Under the pieces are notes generated by a model. That model worked only from the letters and a program-made list of their open reading frames with translations. It was not told where the DNA came from and did no database searches. A DNA stretch of 64,000 nt from Blasia pusilla. Taxonomy: Eukaryota; Marchantiophyta; Marchantiopsida; Blasiales. The stretch is from assembly GCA_050084515.1 (NCBI GenBank), contig CM114271.1, positions 9,362,001-9,426,000 on the forward strand, read 5' to 3'. Shown one piece after another: positions 19,079-29,624 of the stretch; position 1 is the stretch's first letter, and each line of letters starts with the position of its first letter. The position numbers and the translations under genes were made by a program.

Positions 19079-21662
19079 TCCTTGTCTAGAATTTAGGAGA
19101 ATCCGACCGATGAAAATCAGTCTCGAGGGCATAGAGGCCCAAATGAGGGCGGCACACCATCCTCCGGGTGTCTCTGATCCAGTGATCTCCCAGTGGCTCC
19201 ATGAATGGTCATTCTGGGATGCATTGCGGCTTCTCGAGAAGTCCATGCTCGTGGGTCTCCAAGCGGAGCTGAAAAAAATAGAGCCTGTTCCTGAGGAAGC
19301 AAACGTGGAGAGTGGTGAAGATTTCAAACTTTGGCTTGATGACATCCAGGACAAGCCCATGAAAAACCCGGGCTTCAGGACAATGTTCAAGGATCACATC
19401 CTCCCTCAGGCAGACCTCGATGAAGAAATAGAGGCGAAGAAAAGGGATTTCGCAAAGAAGAAGCGAGATCTTCAAGAGCAGATGGCCAATGCATCTTGAC
19501 AAAGAGCTGCCCAACGGATGGTGTTCAGGTACCTCATCCATTGTAAGCATGCAGGTACCTGCCAAAAAATACCGGCAGCCTGCAAATCGTGGGCTTCTCT
19601 GCCTGATGGAGAGGTATTTTCCATGTACAACATGGAGATGGCACAGGGCATGTCCGAGTGGGAGGTTGACAATTTCCCAATCTGGTTGGACTTCAACGAC
19701 CCTGAGGACATAACCGAGAAAAATCTATGGTTGGTCTATGATGCAGTGGCCGCAGGTAGGGACAACATCCTAAATTTCGTGCAGCCCAAAGACTTTTTTG
19801 AAGGAGATGCAGAGGAGCAAGCCCTCAAGACAGCGGAGTTGGCGTCCAAGGTTGTCACCACCAAGGACAAATCTACATCGGGTCTGAAAGCTAAGGCGAG
19901 GGGATCAAAGAATTCCGAGGCCAAGTCTTCCAAAAAAGAGGTTGAGAATTCAAGGCGAGAGGCGGAATCGTCCGGGAGAGCGGGGAGAGAGGGCCGGACC
20001 AGGTCCTCCGCCAAGAAGACTCCAGTGGAGTCTGAGGTTACAGAGACCCCCACAAGCCGACCGCAGACTAGGGAGAAGCGAAAGCAGGAGGCGCCTGGTT
20101 CTTCCCAGGGAGCAGACCAGGATCTGGTATACACTCCATCATCCTTGGGAAGACATAGAGAAACAACAACCCGGACAAGGGTCATCATTCACTGCACGAA
20201 TCTTCTGGATGAGCTACAAAGTTTCAGGTCCCAAGCGTCGACACCCGCCATCGACAAATTGACAATGCTGGGATGGAAGCTTCAACGAAACGGGCACACT
20301 CCCTGGATGGTGAATGGGGAGGTTGAGGAGGTGGCAGTGGATCTCCTCGTCGCTGATTTTCCCTCTAGGTTGCGCTTGTGGGACAACAATCCGTCTGACA
20401 GTGTCCCACACTGGAATGTACCTCTTACCTATGACCAGATCGTGCTTTTGTTTTCCTTTGCAGGCGCTTATCTCAGTGACAGGGGCTGTTTCTTGGTCTT
20501 GACTGGGGGGAGCGAGGATGAGCTCTTCAACGTGCAGTGTGTAAAGAGGTCGCTGAAGTGGAGGACGGCCCAATCGTGGGTCATCAAGAACGAGTTCCCA
20601 CTCCGATCGACGACGAGTCAAATCCGAGTAAGGGCTCTAAATCCATATACAATTTGTCCTGCTCCGACAGGTTGCATCTCTGCATGCAACCCGTCAGATC
20701 GTCTGAACTAGTGAGTGTGGTGTTGCAATCCGTATGAAAGCGATGGGTTGCAAATTTACCACAAGTCTCCATTGGGTGAATGCAACCCGTCGGAACCGGA
20801 CAGGTTGCAAGTGCTTATGCTTTTCCTTGTGTTTCCGGAATGATGCAAGCCGTCTGAAAGCGACAGGTTGCTCTTAGCCAACCATGGGCTGCTTTAAGCT
20901 AGCAACCTGTCGGCTTCCGATGGGTTGCTCATGACAAAAAAAATCACTAACATTTGTAAAACAACTTGTCGGACTCTGACAGGTTGCTCCAATGTTAGGA
21001 CTATAACAAAGTTCTCTAGGGTTAAGCAAAGTTCTTTGGGGACATGTTGCATATTGTGTCACCATACGAAGAGTAGACTAGCGGTCAAGTAGCTCTTTCA
21101 TGTTGCTCACATTGTTTCCAACCTGCTTCTTTACAGATGGACCACTCCTATGTTTACTACTTTGTTCGGCCTGAGCACAACTTCCAAGTGTTTAAGATCC
21201 TAGATCTAGTAGATCCATGCTCCGAGGGATACAGCTTAGATATTTTATACAATTCCCCCACCCTCCCCCCCGACGGGAATTTACATGCAAGACGGTACCC
21301 CCTTACTTGGAGGAAGGGAAAAGTCGCCAACCTTGATGCAAACGCTCATCGAGCTCTGCTCAAGGCCGGGTGACTTGGTGTTCGACTTAGTGGGCCTTTC
21401 AGGGGCAAGTATCAAAATTGCCTGGCATAGTGGCAGGAATATTCTTTGCCTTGAGGGAAGGCATGACCTGTTTGACCTTTGCAAAGAGGCAAAGGCAGAT
21501 TACGACATGCTAGTTGGGGCGTACAACTCTCCTCCAAAGCCGAGAGCTCCGGTTCTAGACTCACCATTGGTAGTGACACCATCGTCACTTCCCACGATTT
21601 TGAAAATCTGGAGGGCAAGGCCGACACTAATTCAGGAAGAGCTCTCGAACGATGACGAGTGA
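19079..21662 (+). pseudogene. Cargo gene D, methyltransferase part (5' truncated)
   Basis: Exon 3 from about 19079 (KISLEG, VISQWLHEWSFWDAL, WLDDIQDKPMKNPGF) to the donor GTAAGG near 20627; intron 20627-21136; exon 4 at 21137-21662 after a proper TTTACAG acceptor. Motif IV reads VADFPSRLRLW, motif I DLVFDLVGLSGASIK, ending acidic NDDE. Exon 3 is open for almost 400 codons after one TGA (19497) where copy B has CGA, the mark of CpG decay. Exon 4 has a C-run frameshift (21259-21272). It lacks the coiled coil and the ParB-like domain. It is the best preserved exon 3 in the window. Confidence 0.72.
20650..20995. repeat. Palindromes in cargo gene D intron 3
   Basis: Six decayed palindromes (about 20660-20700, 20725-20750, 20781-20808, 20846-20870, 20903-20928, 20960-20988) in the same intron as in A, B and E. 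Confidence 0.78.
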
Positions 21663-22116
21663 GTTCAAAGAACTCAAGGACCCAACTTGACTCTAGCGTT
21701 TTGGAGTAGGGATTTATTTGATGATGAGGCAGAAGAATTCATAGAATAGATCAAATGTACAATTATGAGCTTCCTTCGGATGTAATAAAGCACAAGATTT
21801 TTTCGAACGATGATGGTGTTTGTAAAAGTTTGTTGAATATCTTTTTTGGTCTTGTTGAATGTGATTGTCTATGTACTCCGACAGTTTATTTTGCAACCCG
21901 TCGGATTCCCACGGGTTGCAACTTTTCACTTTTTGACCACTGCATCTTTTTAACCACTTCTAGGCAACCTTTCGAATTCTGACAGGTTGGTTGCGTGAGT
22001 GATCGAACTCTTTCCCTCTTAGTCCAACTTTATTGGCATTATGGCGGGCTTCTTCACTTTGGCTCCTTCCCCTAGTATCTTCAAACAATGCGTAGGCTTC
22101 TTCTCCTCTCTAAGAC

Positions 22117-22439
22117 GTGTTTGATTCCTACTACATGTCGGATTGCCATGATCGTGTTTCCAAGGACGGAGCACATATTGATACTGGATGGACATCACCT
22201 TGCAGAGCGTACAAGATATACTGCCAAGGAAGGCGGTGGAACTCAAAATTAGGTTACATGGGACCGTTATGGTGTACCTGGGGGGGGGGGGCCAAGGCTC
22301 GAATTTGCCAACATTTTCTATCCCCGTCTACAATCGGCTAGAGGAGCCACTTGTATCCCAAGACATTCCTTTTGTACAGAAACCTAGGAGAGTTAGGAGT
22401 AAATTTGTAGATGACGAGGCTGAAGAAATCATAGACTAG
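22117..22439 (+). pseudogene. Small subterminal ORF, copy D
   Basis: Begins MFDSYYMSDCHDRVSKDGAH, then CRAYKIYCQGRRW; shifted near 22250 by loss in a G-run region (22281-22290); the tail NRLEEPLVSQDIPF and KFVDDEAEEIID is in the next frame and stops at 22439. Flanked by palindromes at 21893-21920 and 22580-22608. Confidence 0.6.
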
Positions 22440-23379
22440 ATCGAATGTACATTTCTGAGCTTCCTTCGGATGTAATAAAGGACAAGATTTTTTCAAACGA
22501 TAATGATATTTGTAAAATTTTGCTGAATATTTTTGTTGGACTTGTCGATTGTGTTTGTCTAGCTACTTAGAATGTTTATTTTGCAACCCGTCTGATTCCG
22601 ACGGGTTGCAACTTTCCACTTTTTGACCACTACAACGTTTAAACCATTTCCAGGCAAGCTGTCGGATTCCGACAGGTTGGCGACTTGAGTGATCGGACTC
22701 TTTCCCTGTGAGTCCAACTTCTGAGGCATTGTGGCGGGATTCTTCACTTTTGGGTCGTTCCCCTAGTATCGTCAAACCTGTCGTAGGCTTCTTTTCTTCT
22801 CTAAGATGTGCTGGATTCCAACTACCTGTCGGATTGCCATTCCGGATTCCCAACCAGTTGGATTTTTGTGGGTGCAGGGTGGAATGGAATCACTTCTCAA
22901 AATCTTTCCTTTGTTATGGTGAGCTTGCTTGCAAGGGGTACAAGCCATCTGATTCTGACGGGTTGCAAGAGTTGCAACTTGTAAAATTCCGACGGATTGG
23001 GAGGGGTGCAGCTTCTCAGTTTCTCTGATTTAGGATCTGAATGAAGGGACATCAATTCCTCTTTACTCCAAACAGCTAACAATCTATTGGTTCAATTATC
23101 GTCTCTTGTGTTCACATTTCACAAAGTTGGTCTTTATTTGAATCTTTCATTGAGATGAGATTGCTACTTCTCGTCAAATTATTTGCCAATGGTCCTCCAA
23201 CAAAAATACCCCTAGGCACAACTTATTGTAGACTGAGCTAGGCAATGTAAAAAAACTTAGGCTCACATGGAGAGTGATGGAAATTTTTTTGTAGTGGTCT
23301 TATGATGTCTACATGTTTTTCGCCCCCTGGAAAAAAAAGATTTCTTTAGGCCCAAATGTGGACCACTACCTACTCTCTT

Positions 23380-23516
23380 CTAAAGATTTCATGAATTTGA
23401 AAGCAAACAAAAATTTCAAATATGTCAACAAGTTTTGAAGAGAGGAGGCGGATTTGGCCCTTTTTTTTGAAGAGAGACTCTCCTCTCTTCCTCTCTCATG
23501 CCAGAATACCAGCCCC
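23380..23516 (-). repeat. MULE-D right terminal repeat (cargo-side)
   Basis: Inverse of B's left end: GAATTTGAAAGC...CTCTCCTCTCTTCCTCTCTC...CCAGAATACCAGCCCC, ending near 23516. Copy A is identical up to 14486 and then lacks this terminus. Confidence 0.8.
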
Positions 23517-24451
23517 CCAACAATCCATAATGTCAACCACATCTTCAAAGAAGTTAAACCTTGAAGGGCACAAGAGTCTATTGAGACCATAGTTAGAGAC
23601 CTTATTTGAACCTTTCATTGGGATGAAATTGCTACTTCTGGTCAAATTATCTGCCGATGGTCCTCCAACAATAATACCCCTCAGCCCGGCTTACTGCAGA
23701 GCTGGCTTAGACAAGCAATGTGAAGAAAATTGGGCTCACAGACTCTCCTCTCTTCCTCTCTCCTGCGAGAATACCAACCCCCCAACCTCATCCCCAACAT
23801 TCGTGATAATCTAACAACCAGTCATGACAGACTTGTGATTCCGACGAGACTACGCTGAAGGAAACGAAGCTAGGAGTTGCGAAGAATGAAATGAAAATTA
23901 TGGTAATAAATTGTGAAAAATGACAATGTTAAGATTTCATTTTTGCAAGGGAATTACAGTACTTGAGCTTGCAACCTCTCAAAAAATCAAATATTGCAGA
24001 AGTATGCTTTGAAGAAAATGAGTGAGCAAGAGCAAATGATATTAGCATTCTTCCCAGCTTGCATGCCATATTCCAAAATTTTGCAAAATTCACATCCATT
24101 TGAAGAAGGATCTTGAAAAATGATTCCATTTTGCCCTGAAACCCATCAGAATCCGAAAGGTTGGAAGATATGATAAGTCCATGGTGCAAACGAAAACAAA
24201 ATCAGTAAAAGCGCTTGCAACCTGTCGAGATCCGACATCTTGCAAGCAATGTCTTTTTTGTGTTTATCTTCCAACCCATCGGAATCCAACGGGTTGTAAG
24301 ATAAATAAAAAAAAGGCAAAGTTGTTACCAGGGGTTTCCTTTGAGAAGTCTGAAGGTGTGGAACCTCTCTGAATCGGACTTGTTGCAAGACGTGGCATCA
24401 ATCAAGAAGATGTTCCTAGAGTCACCCTAGAGTAGGCATGCATGGAAGATC
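23517..24451. other. Degenerate MULE end fragments
   Basis: 23590-23785 repeats the subterminal and terminal sequence of D a second time (ending CGAGAATACCAACCCC), an extra cargo-side end only 270 bp after the first. 23790-24190 has no recognisable gene. Palindromes occur at about 24138-24165, 24220-24245, 24272-24298 and 24360-24385. Confidence 0.5.
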
Positions 24452-25463
24452 TGGGCTGGTATTGTGGCAGATTTCAGGAGTGTACAGGAGGACGTCAAAA
24501 GTGGAAGATGCATAAGAACCAAATAAAGAATAGAAGACCCAAAAAATGAAACAACCATCAGGGAATCAACTTGTGTCATGCAACCTGTCGGAATCTGACA
24601 AGTAGTAGGAATCCAATATGTCTAAGAAATAACCTGTTAGAGAAGAATGGTGTGAAGATAATGGGGGAACGAGACAAAAGTGAAGAAGCCTCCTAGAATG
24701 CCGGAAAACTTGGACTAATAGGAAAAGAAAATCACTCAAGTAGCCAACCTGTCAGAATCTGACAAGTTGCTTGAATGGATAACAGAAAATGGGGTTTAAA
24801 AAAGGTAGCAAGAGAGTCCCGATAGTAACTTTGTCAACCAGGTCTATAAATATCACAAGACAAGAGAATTTGTGCATACATCTGTAGTCATACAAGTTCC
24901 ATTTTTGGCTTCCAATTTGTCGATGTGTGACCGGTTCACAAAAACAAAATCAGAGTCCATTCAAATCAATCAGGAAAACATTACAGACATGCCCCAGAGA
25001 AGAAAAAAAATTTAAACTCCACTCGCCACCTATAGACAAACAACCCATCGGAAACCGACAGGTTGCAATAGCACACATTCATCATTTTGCAACTTCTCAA
25101 AATTCCACATGTCGCAAACTTAGTTCTTGGTTTGCAACCCGTCAATTTTCGATAGGTTGCAAACGTTGTCTAAGAACTGCAACTTGTCGGAATTCGAGAA
25201 AGTCCAAGCTCGCTCATTGGTCCCTTATTTTTATGGTTGCAAACCACATCCCTAGTTTGCAACCTGATCGTAATTTGACAGTCCTTGGTTCCCTCGTTTG
25301 CAACCCGTCGGAATTCGATGGGTTGCAAAATAAACAACATCGAGTAAATAGACCAAAAAAATCGACAAGAACAAACTAAAATTCAGCAAAAGTTTACAAA
25401 AACCATCATGGTGAAAAAACTTCTTGTCCTTTATTACATCCAAGGGAAGCTCGGAAATGTACA
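24452..25463. other. MULE-E subterminal region
   Basis: Block order matches B 49190-49587: GTAGTAGGAAT, GGGGAACGAG, GTGAAGAAGCC, AGTCCGAT/AATCACTCAAGTA, then a palindrome and the ORF end. Palindromes are at about 24583-24605, 24748-24772, 25040-25066, 25135-25160 and 25300-25327. 24790-25030 holds nothing I recognise. Confidence 0.55.
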
Positions 25464-25783
25464 TTTGATCTAGTCTATGATTTCTTCAGCCTCGTCATCT
25501 ACAAGTTTACTCCTAACTCTCCTAGGTTCCTATACAAAAGGAATGTCTCGGGATACAAGTGGCTCCTCTATCCGATTGTAGACGGAGATTGTAAATGTTG
25601 GGGAATTAGAGAGCCTTGGGCCCCCCTAAGTACACCATAATGGTCCCATGTAAGATGATTTGAGTCCCAACGCCTTCCTCGACAGTAAATCTTGTATGCT
25701 CTGCAAGGTGATACCCATCCAGTATCAATATGTGCTCCGCCCTTGGAAATCAATAAATCCCAACTCCAAAATGCTTCAATCAA
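25464..25783 (-). pseudogene. Small subterminal ORF, copy E
   Basis: Minus-strand remnant of the conserved frame: GGAHIDTGWVSPCRAYKIYC, RGRRWDSNHLTWDHYGV; shifted near 25620, after which the NRIEEPLVSRDIPF and FVDDEAEEIID tail is in another frame and stops at about 25466. Confidence 0.6.
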
Positions 25784-25794
25784 GTTGGCTCCGA

Positions 25795-26320
25795 GAAATC
25801 TTTGAACTCACTCGTCATGGTCGGAGAGCTCTTCCAGAATTACTGTCAGCTTTGCCCTCTCCATTTTCAGAATTGTAGGAAGTGATGATGGTGTCACTAT
25901 CAATGGTGGCTCTGGAGCTAGATCAGTTGGCTTTGGAGGCGAGTTGTATACTCCCACTAGCCTCTTGAAATCCGCCTTTGCCTCTTTGCAAAGGTCGAAA
26001 AGTTATGGCCTTCCCTCAAGGCAGAGAATGTTCGTGCCACTCTGCCAGGCGCCTTTGATACTCGCCCTTGATTAGGCCCACTAAGTCAAAGACCAAGTCA
26101 CCCACCTCGATCAAAGCTCCATGAGCGTTTGCATCAAGGCAGGTGACTTCTCCCTTCCTCCAAGTAAGGGTGTCCCTTCCTGCATGAAAATTCTCGGGGG
26201 GGAATTGTAGAGACTATCTAAGTTATACCCATCGGAGCATGGATCCACTAGATCCGGGATCTGGAACACTTGGAATTTGTGCTCGGGCCTTACAAAGCAG
26301 TAGACAAATGAGTGGTCCAT
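25795..26320 (-). pseudogene. Cargo gene E exon 4, methyltransferase motif I half
   Basis: Starts MDHSFVYCFVRPEHKFQVFQ after the acceptor TTCACAG, then GTPLLGGREKSPALMQTLME. The motif I region is damaged by shifts and stops (DLGL-LSGPNQG in place of DLVGLSGAS). The intron upstream is broken by the chromovirus at 26369-26373. Confidence 0.75.
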
Positions 26321-26373
26321 CTGTGAACAACTAGATGGGAAATAATGTTAGCAAGAAGAAAAGGTAGTAGACC

Positions 26374-27375
26374 TATCTCTACTACCTTTTCTTGAACGTC
26401 AATCTTTAGTGTTGCGGAAGCGTGCGTTCAGTAGGTCACGAACTCATCGCCGATTTGCACCCAAACACGCACTCCCGTTAGTCGGGTTTGGGCCAACCGG
26501 CGTTCCAACCCACCGATTCCTCAACTCGGCGTCTCATCAAGCTCAACCTTCCTTAGTTCCTAGCTTCCAAAACATTGCAAGTCCTTCAAGACTTGGAACA
26601 GACTTCCTGGTTAGTCCAAGGATCTGAAACGGCCCTTGTGCGCCTAGCGATCCCAACTGTTCAACGGTCCTCGGGTGAGTTCCGAACTGAGACCCAAGTA
26701 ATTGAGTCGCGGCGTGAAATCCAAGAGGGATGTCTAAAATCGCCTCAATGGACTTGGTGCAGGTTTTCCAACCCAACGCCCAAACTCGCGTTCCGTACCA
26801 TGCCCTTGAGCCGCCCCGCGGCGCCCAAAGTGGGGTTTGGGTTCCAAGCACTCTCGGAGACCTTCCCCCTTACTAGTACTTCTGGGGTTCTCCAATAACC
26901 CCTCCCCTTTGGGAAAAGAGGGTCGGGCCCTTCATTGTGGCCCTCAACCCGACTCCACTTACAGTCGTTTTCGGGTTGTATCTCGGCCGCTGCTTATGCA
27001 TTTGCAGCGATCTTTAGTGCATTTGGACCAGCTCTCCATAAGCTTTCCAACGAACCCTTATTTGCTCGAAACGCTTCTTGGCGCTAAAAGTTATGACCAT
27101 AAATACAGTCGGAAACTCTCAAACGCTAGTGGCGTTCCAAATCCGGATCTTCCCTTTGGCAACCCACTTCCTAGACTCGACTTCTTTCAAGTCTCATTCC
27201 GCGTTTGGTCCAGGTTTCTCAGTCGCGACCATAACACCTGAAACGCAACTCCTCGCTCGTGTCTCGTCTCTTGTCTCCTCTTTAAGACAACTCCAACGCG
27301 CAAACCATCTTAGCGTGAGCCCGCTAATGTTCCGATGTTCCGCTTGGCACTTGTTTGGTCATGAGGGTCGTGACA
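26374..27375 (-). repeat. Chromovirus 3' LTR
   Basis: 1002 bp, matching 46369-47370 throughout. The outer 20 bases are altered (TATCTCTACTACC in place of TGTCGCGCCCCTAC) but spacing is kept, so the target duplication AGACC still aligns. The inner end is GGTCGTGACA. Confidence 0.9.
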
Positions 27376-28066
27376 CTCACCCCTCTTTTAGAGGTTGATG
27401 CCCTCATCAACGCAAAATTTTATTATGTCAAGTCTCCTGGGCAGCCTACCCCTTGACATTGAATTGGGTTCTGGTGGCTAACCCGCAATTCCTCTTAGTC
27501 TCTAGTTGTCGCTTTGTCCCACTTAGAATTATTAGCCTCTCCTCTTCGATAAGCCTGGACTAGTTCCAAGGAACTAACCTATCAAATAAGCTAACTAAGT
27601 GTGCAACCTTAGACTCTTTCGACTCATTACTATAAACATCACACCTGTTTACCTGGTCCACAAATCGTACTACTATTGGGTCGCTCTCGTATTCGACTTA
27701 GGTGCGTCACTAAGTTTACTTATGTGGCCACAAGTAAGATCACCCCAAGCCCCAAGACAGACTTCATGTGCCCCGCCGACGCTAGGGCGAGCCCGAGTGT
27801 AATCCAACACAAGGTCTTGTTCTAGGTGCTTATCCACATACGAGCTCTCACCTCAAATACTCCTTGTCTGCCCTCTTGTCGTACATTCTAAGCCTATGAT
27901 GAACGACTCATAGCCATGCACTACCACATACAAATTGCAATCAACACTGGTATCGAATCTCCAAATCCATACACTCCTTTATTGCAACGCTAGCATATTC
28001 TAGTTACAACGGCCTTCGGCCCAAGATTCCACTGGTTACAAGTCATGTCTCTAGCTTCTCCTCGTA
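27376..28066 (-). other. Chromovirus 3' untranslated region and polypurine tract
   Basis: On the minus strand AAAAGAGGGGTGAG directly precedes the 3' LTR (27376-27390), the expected plus-strand primer. The remaining 670 bp between it and the chromodomain stop hold no convincing gene. Confidence 0.7.
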
Positions 28067-29619
28067 CTAACGTATGTGCTTTGCTTGTGTTCGCTTGAAG
28101 TCACGCAACAACTCTTGCGCGTGTTCCAAATCTGCCTCCGCAATCCAAGTCGCCTCCTTCACATGGTAGCCCTTCCATTTGACCAAGTATTCATACTTGT
28201 TGGCCCGACGCCTCGAACGTAAGATGGTCTCCACCTTGAACTCCGGCTCTTCATTTACGATGACCGGGTGCGGTCTCACCACCTGTCTCCGCTCAAAACG
28301 TCCATTATCTTGAAGATATTTCTTCAACAATGACACATGAAAGGTCGGGTGAATCTTGAACTTGTCTGGCAGCCTCAACGTATACACATCCTCAAACGGC
28401 TTTGCCACAATCACATACGGTCCAACATGCTTGGCAGACAGCTTTGCAGACAACTCTTTCGGAAGAGTGAGATTCTTCACACTCAACCACACTTGTTCTC
28501 CAACTTGGAATCGTACTTGGCGCCGACTCTTGTTAGCATGCTTAACGTACCTGATTTGAGCCTTTGCAAGACTTCGCATCTCTACCAACAAACCTTCTGC
28601 CGTCGCTTGTCGTGTGCGTGCCAATGTAGTACCCTTCGAAAGGGCTAGATCAAGAGGCCCTTCTGGCTCTCGTCCATTTGCCAAGAGAAACGGAGATTCT
28701 TGATTTGAGAATGCGCTTGGTCGAGTTGTAGCAAGATTCCGCCATGCTCACCACGGACCCAATCGCGTTGATCAAGACTCGACATAATTCCTAAGTATTG
28801 ATTCACGATAGAGTTTACCTTTTCATCGTCCATCCGTCTCGTGGGTGGAAAGCCATCGAAACTCAGCTTGGTCTTAAACCTTTCAACAAGTGCTTCCGAA
28901 AGCATCGGTAAACTTTGATCCCGATCTGAAACAATGCTCCTCGGCAAACCATGAGCACGCCACCAGCTATCGAGGAATAGCCGCGCGCCGTCAGATACGC
29001 CGCCGATCGGAATCCACCGTCGGCACGAATCTCGCCAACTTGCTAAACCGATCAACAATCACAAGTATAGCATTGTATCCTCAGATTCCGGAAGACTCGT
29101 GATGAAATCCATACTCACACTTTGCAAGGGTCCTTCAGGATCGGCAAGGGATGCAGCAAGCCCCATTTCTTATCATAAGAGACTCTATTCGCTAAGGTGT
29201 CACATGAGGTCTTCACATATTGAGCAACATCCTCTTTCATGTTGGGCCAAAGAACCGCCGATGTAACAGCCTAGCGAGATTTCTCTCCTTTATGTCTCGC
29301 CAAGGGCCCGTCGTGACATTCCGCTAACACCTTGGTTCGCATCCCGCCTTGCCCTACATAGATCCTACTGTTTGAACCTTAGTAAACCGTGCCTCAAACT
29401 TATGTTGGCCACCTTCTCACCCCGCTTCAACTTCCTCAGGTATTCCCCTGCTTGAGCATCCTTCATATATCCTTCACGAATCCTTCTTTCCAGATCTGTT
29501 TCCTTAGGGAACATTGCTCTCAAGACCTGTGTCATCGATGGCATGTGTTCCTCCTTGCAACTTAACGCATCTGGAATCACATTATCTTTACCTGGCTTGT
29601 GGATCAACTCTACATCCAT
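28067..29619 (-). pseudogene. Chromovirus pol, RNase H end, integrase and chromodomain
   Basis: Resumes right after the insertion with LMDVELIHKPGKDNVIPDAL (RNase H end), then KLKRGEKVANISLRHGLLRF, an H/C zinc region (broken near 29300), GLPRSIVSDRDQS (integrase core) and VNSIVNQYL. The last part, 28684-28067, is open: RQVRFQVGEQVWLSVKNL, KHVGPYVIVAKPF, IHPTFHVSLLKKYL, and a C-terminal chromodomain (EFKVETILRSRR...YLVKWKGYHVKEATWI). Chromodomains steer integration to marked chromatin. About six frameshifts or stops in the integrase part; the fragment at 63126-64000 is a relative. Confidence 0.88.
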
Positions 29620-29624
29620 CAGCG

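Larger units (their letters stand above)
17951..23516. mobile_element. MULE-D, cargo-gene fragment with two cargo-side ends
   Basis: The left boundary at 17951 reads GAGGTGGTTAGTATTTTGGC, and the right boundary near 23516 is the inverse (GCCAGAATACCAGCCCC). Both are the cargo-side type of end, facing each other. Between them lie subterminal DNA, palindromes, a 5'-truncated cargo gene (19079-21662) and a full subterminal region. No transposase. The 10-bp flanks do not match, so this is probably a rearranged or deleted copy rather than one clean insertion. Confidence 0.6.
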
